Source: Brevibacillus reuszeri (GTDB taxonomy: Bacteria > Bacillota > Bacilli > Brevibacillales > Brevibacillaceae). Taken from it: a stretch of DNA of 64,000 nt. Below the pieces are notes generated by a model. The model made no database searches and was not told where the DNA came from. It was given only the letters and a program-made list of their open reading frames with translations. Positions 17,727 to 26,555 of this stretch are shown here, one piece after another. Made by a program: the position numbers and the translations under genes. The DNA is taken from assembly GCF_002897295.1 (NCBI RefSeq), contig NZ_BEXF01000011.1, positions 62,001-126,000 of the forward strand, read 5' to 3'. Each line of letters opens with the position of its first letter. Positions within the stretch are counted from its first letter, which is position 1.

Positions 17727-19268
17727 CTATTTCAAAACTGGATATACTCCAGGACCAATTGGTAAGCCCAAGAAATACCATACCACAAGTAACAGTGTCC
17801 AAAGTACGAAGATCGCAATCGGATACGGCAAAATCAATGAATAGTACGTACCCAGCTTGGCATCCTTTTTATATTCCTGCAAAAAGTTCAGGAACAGCGG
17901 GATAAACGGCGAGACGATCGCAAATGGAATCACGGACGAGTCAGCGACACGGAATGCCACTTGCGCAAATGCCGGGTGGAAGCCAAGTGCCATGAACATC
18001 GGAACAAATACAGGTGCCAGGAGCGACCAGATCGCAGAGCCGCTGGCGATAAACATACAGAGAAACGCAGACAGGAACATCAAGCCGATAAAGACTGGTG
18101 CACCAGTCATATTCATTTGCTCGAGCACATCTGTAATGGACAGCGCGAGGAAGCTTCCCATGTTGCTCCAGTTGAACATCGCTACAAATTGAGAAAGCGG
18201 GAAGATCATCACGATAAAGCCAGCCATGCCTTTAATCGGATCAGTCAACAGCGCCGGAATGTCATTTTGCTTTTTGATCACCCCTACCTTGATCCCGTAC
18301 GTAATCGCTACGGTAAAGAAGAAAATCAGGATGACAGGGACGATACCCGAAATGAATGGCGACGGTACGATGGTACCCAGCTTAGGATCACGCAGGATAC
18401 CGTTCGCAGGTACAACCAGAGCAGCCAGAACCGCGATGAAAACAAGCGCTGCAATACCTGCTGCACGCAGGCCCTTCTTTTGCACGTCAGATAAGTCTTC
18501 GAGTCTCTTGCTGTTATCCCCCTTGTAGACGCCAAGCTTCGGTTCTACAAACTTGTCAGTGATAAAACCGATGACAGCTGACAAAAGCAAAACAGATACG
18601 GACATAAAGAACCAGTTGTCGAGAACGCTTACAGTAACATTCGGGTCAACCGATTTGGAGATCTCCGAGCTGATACCGGAAAGCAGTACGTCTGTCGTTA
18701 CAATCAGGATGTTGGCGGAAAAACCGGAACCAACACCAGCGATTGCAGCCAGCAAACCAGCAACCGGGTGACGTCCGACTGCCAAAAAGATCAAGGCTCC
18801 GAGTGGCGGCATGATTACGAAAGCCGCATCAGAGGATACGTGGCTGAAAAACGCGATAAATGCTACCAGGTAGCTGGCGTAGCGTGCACTTACACGTAGA
18901 GACATTTTGCGAATAACCGCTTCCAAAAGTCCAACCTTTTCAGCCAGCCCTACACCAAGCATCAGCGTCAGGATTGAGCCCAAAGGCAGGAATCCTGAGA
19001 AGTTCTTGATGATGTTGGGCAAAAGCCATTGCAGCCCTTCCTGGCTAAGCAGGTTTTTCACTTGAATCTCTTCGTTTTTAATCGGATCGATTGCCGTTAC
19101 ATGAAAAATAGACAATATGGCAGTGATAATCATTAGAGCCGCGATCAGATATAGGAACAGCATGAATGGATTCGGCAGCTTGTTCCCAACCCGCTCGACC
19201 CACTTTACCAAGCCCATTCCTTGCGACGCTTGCTCATAATGGTCTGTGTTTGCTTGACGTGCACTCAT
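17727..19268 (-). CDS. abgT: p-Aminobenzoyl-glutamate transporter, AbgT family
   Basis: A 513-residue membrane protein of the AbgT family with about 11-12 spans, including KVGLLEAVIRKMSLRVSARY and FFSHVSSDAAFVIMPPLGAL, two conserved blocks of this family. Family members import p-aminobenzoyl-glutamate, and some export sulfonamides. AAGGGGGATG precedes the ATG. First gene of the abgTAB operon. About 115 bp upstream lies a cre-like palindrome, and beyond it the gene for a probable dedicated regulator. Confidence 0.9.
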   Translation of the reverse strand: MSARQANTDHYEQASQGMGLVKWVERVGNKLPNPFMLFLYLIAALMIITAILSIFHVTAIDPIKNEEIQVKNLLSQEGLQWLLPNIIKNFSGFLPLGSILTLMLGVGLAEKVGLLEAVIRKMSLRVSARYASYLVAFIAFFSHVSSDAAFVIMPPLGALIFLAVGRHPVAGLLAAIAGVGSGFSANILIVTTDVLLSGISSEISKSVDPNVTVSVLDNWFFMSVSVLLLSAVIGFITDKFVEPKLGVYKGDNSKRLEDLSDVQKKGLRAAGIAALVFIAVLAALVVPANGILRDPKLGTIVPSPFISGIVPVILIFFFTVAITYGIKVGVIKKQNDIPALLTDPIKGMAGFIVMIFPLSQFVAMFNWSNMGSFLALSITDVLEQMNMTGAPVFIGLMFLSAFLCMFIASGSAIWSLLAPVFVPMFMALGFHPAFAQVAFRVADSSVIPFAIVSPFIPLFLNFLQEYKKDAKLGTYYSLILPYPIAIFVLWTLLLVVWYFLGLPIGPGVYPVLK

Positions 19269-19718
19269 CTGGCATCCCCCTTAGGCCGTATCTTTTTACG
19301 TGATAATCATCATTCCGAATGTTTCAGGATCGAAACAAAGGCGTTCTGAATGAGTGATCAGTCTGGTTGTTGGCATTAAAGTGAAAGCCCTTTCAATTTA
19401 ACTTCAACGTTCACCAATCATTCAAAACCGAGATGTTGCTTCGTGATGAAATGAATACTCCTTTCGATATATTCGGTCCAAGCTCTTAATTTAGCGAATA
19501 GAAAGAGACAATTTCGTTTAAATAAATTATATAGCTAGATTAACATTTTTTCAATAGAGTTGTTTGACTTCTTGCAAAATAGAAAAGCTTCCATAATTAA
19601 TTCGAGTCGCATGAAACCTTGATACTCCTGCATTTTTATTAAGTTTGTCACGCCTGAAAATTGGTTATAGTTTCCCCTTTTTCTCCGGATTCCTCTCGCC
19701 AGCTTTTTCTGCCGCAAA
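19269..19718. other. Intergenic region upstream of abgT
   Basis: This 450-bp AT-rich gap should hold the abgT promoter and operator. I see a cre-like palindrome at 19382-19395 and no convincing -35/-10 pair. A 64-codon frame on the minus strand at 19535-19729 overlaps the terminator and has no ribosome site, so I do not call it. Nothing else is recognised. Confidence 0.5.
19382..19395. promoter_or_regulatory. cre-like palindrome upstream of abgT
   Basis: TGAAAGCCCTTTCA matches the cre consensus TGWAANCGNTNWCA at 13 of 14 positions; the conserved central G is a C. It lies 114-127 bp upstream of the abgT start, so CcpA control is possible, though the central CG change weakens it. Confidence 0.4.
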
Positions 19719-19743
19719 TAAAAAAACACCCGACATCATCGGG
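19719..19743 (-). terminator. Terminator of the abg-linked regulator
   Basis: On the minus strand CCCGA-TGATG-TCGGG is followed by a T-rich run (TGTTTTTTTATTTG), directly after the regulator stop codon. Confidence 0.75.
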
Positions 19744-19766
19744 CGTTTGCGCTCTCGCTTCGTTCT

Positions 19767-21071
19767 TCACATTTTTAACGCATACATTTTCTTCGGCCTT
19801 CCACGAACGGCCTGTTGCTCTTCGCCTTTTAGCTCAGCGAGACCGTATTCGCACAAGCTGCCCAGGATGCGCTGAGCGTTGCGCACCGTCATCGACAAAT
19901 ACGATGCGATATCTGTCGTGGTAAATGTACTCCAGCCCATGCGCTGTACGAGTGCCTTGATCTTGTTGTAGGTTTTGACGCTAATATTGGCCTTGTTTAA
20001 CAGGTCCAAAAGCTCGCGATCACTGGAGCGGTACGAATACGTCAGCTGCTCGCTCTCGCCAACTGACTCGATCATAACCCCGTCATCCTGCACAATGACA
20101 ATTCCGAACTCCGGTCTTTCCTTTGCGTGCTGGATCGCTTTTCTCGCATTGTTTTCAGCAGAAAAGGCTGTCTCGCCAAATCCGACCCCTACTGCTACGG
20201 GAACATCTGCCTCCAATGACAGCTGTGCAACGGTATGGCGCAGCATTTCAATCTCTCGCTGGATCGCTCCGCGTGTACTGAAAATCTGATAGCGTCCATT
20301 CCCGTTTGCAATGAGAGAGCCGTCCATTCTTTCGCAGAGAAGCAGCAGAATCTGCCTGATTTTTAACTCCAGCTGCTGCAAGTGGTAGCGAGTTTGCGAG
20401 CGCTCCGGAATTTTGTCGAACTGCTCCAGCTCGATAAATTCAACACCGATCTGTGTGTCCTTGAAGTACGTACTTCTCGCTCTCTCGATAACGATTTTCA
20501 TGGCCTGTCTGATTTCCATTTTGGTAATCAAGACGCGATAAACAGGAATTCCTTCCTCCTTCAGTGCGCGCTCGACAGATGACAGCGTCGTAAATGCGCC
20601 TTGAGTTTTTCCTTCCCGCCAAAGAGAAACATGGTAGTTGGTAATGATCTCAGGGTCGTAGTGCTCGTCATACGTATGCAAATACATTTTCTCGTCGTTT
20701 AGATCCAGCTCACTCATGGCTTCCCGCAAATTGGGTCCCTCGGTATCAATCATATCAACAGAGACACTCTTCACTACTTCATTATGATCAATCGACATCT
20801 GGATGAAACAGCGGTACAAATTCGAACCAGTCGGCGGGCAATACACAATATTGGCATCTGGCCCCACAGCATTTTTGGCAATCGTATAAGGGATCGGTCC
20901 GGAACAAAACCAGCCATTGCACTCTGCATTATGCTCCTGAACGATTTTGCTCACTTCTCTTGCGTCCTCATACGTAAATGGGACAAATTCGATTTCATGC
21001 TCAAACTCATTGGCAATCGCCAATATCCGCTCAACAGAAGGGGGCGGTCCCACAACACCAATTCTATACAT
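19767..21071 (-). CDS. Transcriptional regulator with GGDEF-like middle and C-terminal wHTH
   Basis: A 434-residue cytosolic protein. Residues about 1-180 form a sensor-like domain starting MYRIGVVGPPPSVERILAIA. The middle (about 240-345) resembles a degenerate GGDEF-type cyclase fold, as in CdaR/PucR-like regulators, with LIANGNGRYQIFSTRGAI where an active site would be. The C-terminus (about 370-434) is a winged helix (TTTDIASYLSMTVRNAQRIL). The start at 21071 has TAGGAG upstream; an earlier in-frame start at 21107 does not. It lies upstream of abgTAB in the same direction, and I infer it regulates these genes. Ligand unknown. Confidence 0.65.
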   Translation of the reverse strand: MYRIGVVGPPPSVERILAIANEFEHEIEFVPFTYEDAREVSKIVQEHNAECNGWFCSGPIPYTIAKNAVGPDANIVYCPPTGSNLYRCFIQMSIDHNEVVKSVSVDMIDTEGPNLREAMSELDLNDEKMYLHTYDEHYDPEIITNYHVSLWREGKTQGAFTTLSSVERALKEEGIPVYRVLITKMEIRQAMKIVIERARSTYFKDTQIGVEFIELEQFDKIPERSQTRYHLQQLELKIRQILLLLCERMDGSLIANGNGRYQIFSTRGAIQREIEMLRHTVAQLSLEADVPVAVGVGFGETAFSAENNARKAIQHAKERPEFGIVIVQDDGVMIESVGESEQLTYSYRSSDRELLDLLNKANISVKTYNKIKALVQRMGWSTFTTTDIASYLSMTVRNAQRILGSLCEYGLAELKGEEQQAVRGRPKKMYALKM

Positions 21072-21198
21072 GCGTATATTAACTCCTACCTGTTTTGATA
21101 GACACACTAGCTACATTTATATTATACGGAATCAGTGGCCTAATCCAGTTCATTTGCTACTCCCTGCCATTTACGATCATACTTGGCCGCTAGTCTCT

Positions 21199-22011
21199 TC
21201 AGTCAGCCAGGATTTGCTGGACTGCTTCGTAAAGCGGTATAGCTGGCCTCTGGATGAGGCCCTCCAAATCTTTCGTCGTGCTCGTCGTATCGATCCGGCT
21301 CAAAAATCGGTATAGCCAGTTATCCGAGCTGGGGTCCTCGCGATGAGTAACCGCTACTCCCGTTAACTCGCTCAAAGCCTGAACAAGATCTGCAAAATAC
21401 CAAGGGCGCGATGCCGTTAGCTCATAGGTTTGATTCTCGTGGCCACGATTTGTGACGACACTCACTGCTGCCAAAGCCAGGTCTTGGCGAGTCACGCTAT
21501 TGAAGCCGTCTACACCAGGGTACGTGATTAATTCCCCAGTCCGAATAGCTTGCTCCAAGCCGAGCTGAGCGATAAAATCCGTATAGAGAGCATTTCGCAG
21601 AAACGTATAGGCAATCCCTGTTGTACGAATGGCATGCTCTGTCGCCAAATGCAGATGGGTCAATGAAATGTAGCCTTTGTCGGGAAAGGCAAAGCTGGTA
21701 TAAATAATTTGCTCAACTTTTGACTTTTTGGCTGCTTCGATGACGTGGCTATGCTGCCGCATCCGAACCGTATCGTCCATGTGGGGACTGGAGATGAACA
21801 GTAGCTTCGATGTATCAGCGAACGCATCTTGCAACGATTCGGGGCGATCGTAATCAATCTGGCGCAGCTCAACCCTCTGCTCTTTTTGTGACCATGCCCT
21901 TTGCGGATCACGCACACAAAGAGTGACTTTGCTGGCTTCGACCTTTTCCAAAAGCTGTTGGACGATAAGACTCCCTAATTTGCCAGTAGCACCTGTAACT
22001 GCGATGGACAT
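21199..22011 (-). CDS. NmrA-like NAD(P)-binding oxidoreductase
   Basis: A 270-residue atypical short-chain dehydrogenase of the NmrA/QOR2 type. The nucleotide-binding motif is VTGATGKLGSLIVQQLL at the N-terminus. FLRNALYTDF and TRQDLALAAV are typical later blocks. Family members reduce quinones or act as redox sensors. The AGAAGGGGTG ribosome site precedes the ATG. It is preceded by a palindromic MarR operator at 22039, so it is the likely target of the MarR gene upstream. Confidence 0.82.
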   Translation of the reverse strand: MSIAVTGATGKLGSLIVQQLLEKVEASKVTLCVRDPQRAWSQKEQRVELRQIDYDRPESLQDAFADTSKLLFISSPHMDDTVRMRQHSHVIEAAKKSKVEQIIYTSFAFPDKGYISLTHLHLATEHAIRTTGIAYTFLRNALYTDFIAQLGLEQAIRTGELITYPGVDGFNSVTRQDLALAAVSVVTNRGHENQTYELTASRPWYFADLVQALSELTGVAVTHREDPSSDNWLYRFLSRIDTTSTTKDLEGLIQRPAIPLYEAVQQILAD

Positions 22012-22038
22012 ATGCTTGCACCCCTTCTAATTGGCATT

Positions 22039-22064
22039 CATATAGTTAAGCACTTAACTATATG
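22039..22064. promoter_or_regulatory. MarR operator candidate upstream of the oxidoreductase gene
   Basis: A 26-bp near-perfect palindrome, CATATAGTTAAG-CA-CTTAACTATATG, with 12 of 13 positions paired. Its core TTAAGCACTTAA resembles the palindrome at 22552. It lies 28 bp upstream of the oxidoreductase start. Confidence 0.75.
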
Positions 22065-22075
22065 CACAAAAAAAA

Positions 22076-22531
22076 TCATCCCTCTCTTCGTTTTATTTTT
22101 CCAAGCAAAAATAGCAATTGATTTAGCTCCTGCTCACTTAAACCCGCTAGCGCCTCAGCAATTACCTGACGATTATCAGGAAGATGCTTGAATAAAAGCT
22201 TTTGTCCCTCTGCTGTAAGCGATAAGACGCTTTTTCTGCCGTCTTCCGGATGACTGGCCCGACTAATCAAGCCGTCCTGCTCCAAAGGAGTTAACAAGAG
22301 GCTAATATTTGCTTTGGTCACACCGATGTTTTGAGCTAACAGGGAGGGGAGAATCCGCCCGCCTTCCTTGGCGATTTCCACCAAAATCCGAATGCGCGCA
22401 CCGTTAATACCTTTCGACTGCCAATATTTTTCTGAGATGCCCACAAGCTCTGCCGTCGCATCCACTAAGGCAAAAAAAGCTTGTGTAGGCAAAGGTGGCT
22501 GCTTTACAAATGCTTCTATCATATCTGCCAT
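22076..22531 (-). CDS. MarR-family regulator
   Basis: A 151-residue winged-helix regulator. The DNA-binding part shows ILPSLLAQNIGVTKANISLL followed by the wing SRASHPEDGRKSVLSLTAEG, the classic MarR signature with its Asp-Gly-Arg. GTAGGTGAT precedes the ATG at 22531; an in-frame earlier start at 22567 would overlap the operator. It probably represses itself and the NmrA-like gene in response to a phenolic, quinone or oxidant signal, as is common in this family; the signal is inferred, not seen. Confidence 0.88.
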   Translation of the reverse strand: MADMIEAFVKQPPLPTQAFFALVDATAELVGISEKYWQSKGINGARIRILVEIAKEGGRILPSLLAQNIGVTKANISLLLTPLEQDGLISRASHPEDGRKSVLSLTAEGQKLLFKHLPDNRQVIAEALAGLSEQELNQLLFLLGKIKRREG

Positions 22532-22551
22532 GTAATCACCTACCAAAGTAG

Positions 22552-22563
22552 TTAAGCGCTTAA
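22552..22563. promoter_or_regulatory. MarR operator candidate upstream of marR
   Basis: Perfect 12-bp palindrome TTAAGCGCTTAA, preceded by AG, which shares the core TTAAGYRCTTAA with the palindrome at 22039. Its position 21 bp before the marR start suggests autorepression. Confidence 0.7.
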
Positions 22564-22742
22564 TCACTTAGAATATTACATAGCTCTTTTGCTATTGTCA
22601 ATTTTATGTTCAGACAAATCGTCATATTTCGCCTATAAAGAAATTTTTTGTCGAGAAATTTAAAAATTTCATTGCCTTTAAAAACATAAACGAATATTCT
22701 GAATATACGTATGCGTGTTTACTATTATCTAGGGGGATTTCA

Positions 22743-24392
22743 ATGAAAAAGGGTCTTGCACTGGCGACCTGTTTTACCTTGCTTTTCGGGGTAATAACTG
22801 GCTGTTCCAGCTCTCAACCAGCACCTGCACAACCAGCGGGGCAAACCTCACAGCCCGCTACAACACCAGCAGAAGGTACAAAGGCAGAACCAATGGTGTT
22901 GCATTGGAGTATCAATAGCGAACCACCTTCCATGGACCCAGGTATTGCAGTCGACGCTGACTCGTTCGACATGATTTACGCTGCTTTTGAAGGCTTGACA
23001 AACTACGATCTGAATGGACAGCTGACAAATGCAACCGCTGAGAGCTTTACCAACTCTCCAGACTACACCACCTATACGTTTAAAATTCGCAAGGACGCGA
23101 AGTGGAGCAACGGCGATCCTGTTACCGCCCACGACTTCGTCTATGCGATCAAACGCAATCTCGATCCGAAAACAGCGTCCGAGTACGCCTATCAGCTTTA
23201 CTACATTAAAGGCGGAGAGGAATACAATACTGGCAAAGGAAAGCCTGAAGACGTAGGCGTAAAAGCCCTCGATGACTATACCGTTGAGTTCAACCTGAAG
23301 TCTCCTACGCCGTTTTTCCGTGAGCTGACCTTCTTCCCAACCCTTTTCCCGTTGCACCAAAAAACAGTTGAAGGCAACCCGAAATGGGCAAATGAAGCAA
23401 AAACAATCGTTGGTAACGGTCCATTCATCATGGATACATGGGAGCACAAAAGCAAAATCATCTTCACAAAAAACCCGAATTACTGGGATAAAGACAATGT
23501 CAAGCTGGATCGTCTCGAGATCGTCATGATCGAAGACAACAACACAGCATTCTCCATGTTTGAAAACGGTGATATCGACTGGGGCGGATATCCAGCCTCC
23601 ACACTGCCGACCGATGCGATCCAGTCTCTCAAGGACGCAGGCAAGCTGATGGTAGCTGACAACCCTGGTACGCAATCTGTCGTGTTCAATACGAACAAGC
23701 CGCCGTTTAACAACAAAAAGATCAGACAAGCCTTTGCTTATGCAATTGATCGTCAGGAGCTCATCGACAACATTTTGCAGACAGGTGTTCCTGCCGCATA
23801 TGGATGGGTACCTACCTCCATGGGGCTGAACAAAGACGGTTACTTTAAAGAGGATAAAGAAAAAGCGAAGCAATTGCTGCAAGAAGGTATGAAGGAGCTG
23901 GGTCTGACTACATTCCCGTCCGTCACCTACACATTTGATACAACCGATACGAACAAAAAAGTAGCAGAAGCGCTCCAAGACCAATGGAAAAAAGCACTAG
24001 GTGTCGATGTAAAGCTCTATACAGCAGAGCTAAAGGTATACCGCGACATGAGATCGCAAGCGAACTTTGACATGATCCGCTTCCAGTGGGGCGCAGACTT
24101 CAACGATCCAATCAACTTCCTGGAAATGTTCCGCGACAAGACAGGTGGAAACAACCATCCTGACTGGGAAAATCCGAAGTTCAAAGAGCTGATCGATCAA
24201 AGCTATCACGAGCCAGATCTGGACAAGCGCAAGCAAATCCTGCTAGATGCAGAAACCATCCTGATGGATGAAATGCCGCTTGCTCCAATCAACTTCCGTG
24301 GAAGCCCTTATGTGAAAAATGACAAAGTGAAGGATTTTGTCATCTTCCCACTTGGCGGTGCTTACTTCAAGTTTACGTCTGTAACAAAATAA
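22743..24392 (+). CDS. oppA: Oligopeptide-binding lipoprotein, OppA type
   Basis: A 549-residue family-5 solute-binding protein. The signal peptide ends in a lipobox (VITGCSS), so it is anchored to the outer membrane face. TTYTFKIRKDAKWSNGDPV is the SBP family-5 signature region. The closest fit is OppA/DppE-like oligopeptide receptors. No permease or ATPase genes lie nearby, so it must use a transporter encoded elsewhere. The leader is AT-rich with a 16-bp palindrome at 22655-22670 (GAAATTT-AA-AAATTTC). GGGGG precedes the ATG. Confidence 0.87.
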   Translation: MKKGLALATCFTLLFGVITGCSSSQPAPAQPAGQTSQPATTPAEGTKAEPMVLHWSINSEPPSMDPGIAVDADSFDMIYAAFEGLTNYDLNGQLTNATAESFTNSPDYTTYTFKIRKDAKWSNGDPVTAHDFVYAIKRNLDPKTASEYAYQLYYIKGGEEYNTGKGKPEDVGVKALDDYTVEFNLKSPTPFFRELTFFPTLFPLHQKTVEGNPKWANEAKTIVGNGPFIMDTWEHKSKIIFTKNPNYWDKDNVKLDRLEIVMIEDNNTAFSMFENGDIDWGGYPASTLPTDAIQSLKDAGKLMVADNPGTQSVVFNTNKPPFNNKKIRQAFAYAIDRQELIDNILQTGVPAAYGWVPTSMGLNKDGYFKEDKEKAKQLLQEGMKELGLTTFPSVTYTFDTTDTNKKVAEALQDQWKKALGVDVKLYTAELKVYRDMRSQANFDMIRFQWGADFNDPINFLEMFRDKTGGNNHPDWENPKFKELIDQSYHEPDLDKRKQILLDAETILMDEMPLAPINFRGSPYVKNDKVKDFVIFPLGGAYFKFTSVTK

Positions 24393-24403
24393 ACGGTATG
24401 AAA

Positions 24404-24443
24404 AACCCGGCTGCACTTGTCATCTCGACGGTGCAGCCGGGTT
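24404..24443. terminator. Bidirectional terminator
   Basis: A 13-bp GC-rich stem (AACCCGGCTGCAC with GTGCAGCCGGGTT) lies between the convergent oppA and tcyP genes. Confidence 0.9.
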
Positions 24444-24457
24444 CTTTATTTCCTTTA

Positions 24458-25846
24458 TTAAACCGTTACAGACTGTGGCTTTGTATCATTAAACGTATTT
24501 GTATCCAGTTCCTTTGTTGCTTTGCTCGTCAGTACGCCAGCCGTCATGCTTCCGCTCACATTCAGCGCTGTACGTCCCATATCGATCAATGGCTCTACGG
24601 AAATCAGCAAGCCTACGATGGCAATCGGCAGATTCATGGTAGACAGTACAAGCAGAGCTGCAAAGGTTGCTCCTCCACCCACACCCGCTACCCCAAACGA
24701 GCTGAGCGCGACCACTGCGATCAGTGTCAGAATAAAGGAAGGAGACAGCGGATCAATCCCCGCAAGTGGTGCTACCATCACAGCGAGCATAGCTGGATAC
24801 GTACCCGCGCATCCATTTTGACCAATCGAAAGACCAAAAGATCCGGCGAAGTTGGCAATTCCCTCGGGAACGCCCAAATCCTGTGTTTGTGTTTTGACGT
24901 TCAGTGGTAATGCACCCGCACTCGTACGAGAAGTGAACGCAAAGGTAAGTACAGGGAATGCCTTTTTCACGTACGTAATCGGATTGAGTCCTGCAAAAGC
25001 CAGGAGCAGCAAGTGAACGATAAACATGATCGCGAGTGCGACATACGAAGCAACCACGAATTTGCCCAGCTGCCAAATCGCATTGTAATCACTGGTTGCG
25101 GCAACTCTCGTCATAATCGCCAGTACCCCGTATGGAGTCAGGCGCAAAATAATCGTAACCACACGCATGATGATAGCGTGGAATGCATCTACGATTTTAG
25201 CAAACAGCTCAGCATGCTCTGGTGTTTTCTTTTTGACCCCTAAATAAGCAATTCCAATAAAGGCTGCAAAAATAACAACTGCGATCGTTGATGTCGCGCG
25301 ATCCCCTGTCAAATCGAGGAACGGATTCGCTGGCAGAAGCTCCAGCACTTTTTGTGGCAGGGTCATGCTTTGGATATCACCCAAACGCTGCTCCACCTGA
25401 CCAATACGAGCTGTTTCTGCCTCTCCCTGCTGGAACTGTGCTCCATCCAGATTAAAGGCCAAGGTAGAAGCAATACCAATCGCTGCAGCTACTGCCGTTG
25501 TTCCCACCAGCAATCCGATAATCAACGTGCTGATTTTTCCAATGTTATTGGTGAGTTTCATTTTGGTAAACGCAGAAATAATCGAAATGAAAACCAATGG
25601 CATTACGATCATTTGTAGCAGCTTTACGTACCCTTTTCCGACGATGTTGTACCAGTCGATGGTCGCTTTTAAGACGTCGGATTTGGTTCCGTAAATGTAT
25701 TGCAGGACTAGACCAAGCAAAATCCCGACTCCTAGACCGACAAACACCCGTTTGGAAAACGAAATGTGCTTCTTCTGCATCGCATACAATCCAATAATGA
25801 TAGCAAGTAATACAACAATGTTAACAACCGTCAATAATGTCGACAC
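24458..25846 (-). CDS. tcyP: L-cystine:proton/sodium symporter TcyP
   Basis: A 462-residue member of the dicarboxylate/amino acid:cation symporter family. It resembles B. subtilis TcyP along its length, including KRVFVGLGVGILLGL, GYVKLLQMIVMPLVFISI and NPFLDLTGDRATSTIAVVIF. TcyP is the main high-affinity cystine importer of Bacillus. The GTG at 25846 is chosen because GGAGGG lies just upstream. The promoter region carries an inverted repeat around a TATAAT box, a plausible target for a cysteine-responsive regulator. Confidence 0.88.
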   Translation of the reverse strand: MSTLLTVVNIVVLLAIIIGLYAMQKKHISFSKRVFVGLGVGILLGLVLQYIYGTKSDVLKATIDWYNIVGKGYVKLLQMIVMPLVFISIISAFTKMKLTNNIGKISTLIIGLLVGTTAVAAAIGIASTLAFNLDGAQFQQGEAETARIGQVEQRLGDIQSMTLPQKVLELLPANPFLDLTGDRATSTIAVVIFAAFIGIAYLGVKKKTPEHAELFAKIVDAFHAIIMRVVTIILRLTPYGVLAIMTRVAATSDYNAIWQLGKFVVASYVALAIMFIVHLLLLAFAGLNPITYVKKAFPVLTFAFTSRTSAGALPLNVKTQTQDLGVPEGIANFAGSFGLSIGQNGCAGTYPAMLAVMVAPLAGIDPLSPSFILTLIAVVALSSFGVAGVGGGATFAALLVLSTMNLPIAIVGLLISVEPLIDMGRTALNVSGSMTAGVLTSKATKELDTNTFNDTKPQSVTV

Positions 25847-25933
25847 TTGATTTCCCTCCGTTTCACCTGAGAAGTAAGTTAGAAAATAAGTAATGAGAAT
25901 AAGCATACTATATTACCAATAATCCCTACTGGT

Positions 25934-25962
25934 CAAGTGCGAATTTATTATAACTGCACTTG
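25934..25962 (-). promoter_or_regulatory. tcyP promoter with flanking inverted repeat
   Basis: On the minus strand a TATAAT box (25947-25952) lies inside a perfect 7-bp inverted repeat, CAAGTGC (25934-25940) and GCACTTG (25956-25962), with centres 22 bp apart. This looks like an operator across a -10 element about 90 bp upstream of the GTG. No clear -35 is seen. Confidence 0.5.
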
Positions 25963-26069
25963 GATAAAAATAACCCTTTTTCCTGCTCCCAGAGCTCTTC
26001 GCATTTCCCTTTTTCCAATTTTAATCAAAACCAAGTAAATTGGTGCGGATAAAAAGGTAAAAATAAAAA

Positions 26070-26100
26070 ACCAGGGTGCGCTGGTAAGGCGCTCCCTGGT
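26070..26100 (-). terminator. Terminator of the GlsB-type gene
   Basis: On the minus strand ACCAGGGAGCGC pairs with GCGCACCCTGGT (one mismatch) and is followed by TTTTTATTTTT. Confidence 0.9.
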
Positions 26101-26123
26101 GTCCCACTGCTATATTCATATGC

Positions 26124-26372
26124 TTACTTCAATTGCTTGCTCATCAAATTCCACAGCCAGGTCAGCACGATCGCGCCGATTGCCCCAGCAAGAACGTTGA
26201 AGCCTGCCCACATCCACAGCCAATTGCCCAGAATGAGGTCGCCCAGCCAGCTGCCCAAAAGCGCGACGATGAGCGAAGCCCACCAGCCTGTTCCACCTGC
26301 TTTTCCTGTCATCAGCATATTCATGGCCCACCAAACGACTACACCTACGATTGCCCATACAACCCAAAACAT
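26124..26372 (-). CDS. GlsB/YeaQ/YmgE-family small membrane protein
   Basis: An 82-residue protein with three membrane helices. The family pattern is recognisable: GWWASLIVALLGSWLGDLIL, then WAGFNVLAGAIGA. These proteins are often stress-induced; the old label transglycosylase-associated has no firm basis. The ATG at 26372 is preferred because upstream codons to 26411 would add a polar, non-conserved stretch. A second frame on the same strand (26116-26394) is a shadow. Confidence 0.82.
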   Translation of the reverse strand: MFWVVWAIVGVVVWWAMNMLMTGKAGGTGWWASLIVALLGSWLGDLILGNWLWMWAGFNVLAGAIGAIVLTWLWNLMSKQLK

Positions 26373-26502
26373 AAGGAAACACTTCCCTTCGCATGATGGT
26401 GACGCTTTCATAAGGACCTTAATGAATTATATTTATCTGCTATTATCATATTGAAATCGGGTGAATGTGTGCCTGTGCCCTAGCCTGTTTGAACCAGAAA
26501 AA

Positions 26503-26542
26503 AGCGCCTGCTCCCCGCTTCTTACGCGAGGTTACAGACGCT
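26503..26542 (-). terminator. Terminator of the nitrilase-family gene
   Basis: An imperfect GC-rich hairpin on the minus strand (AGCGTCTG...CAGGCGCT) is followed by TTTTTT, just past the stop codon. Confidence 0.6.
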
Positions 26543-26555
26543 TCGGACTGCCTAT

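Noticed and set aside
19535..19729. Minus-strand frame of 64 codons upstream of abgT
   Set aside because: It overlaps a terminator, lacks a ribosome site and has no recognisable features.
22621..22690. CodY-like AT-rich motifs upstream of oppA
   Set aside because: GAAATTTAAAAATTTC is palindromic, but the match to the CodY consensus AATTTTCWGAAAATT is too poor in such AT-rich sequence.
22848..23984. Open frame of 378 codons on the minus strand
   Set aside because: Antisense to oppA; low-complexity Cys/Phe/Val-rich protein without motifs.
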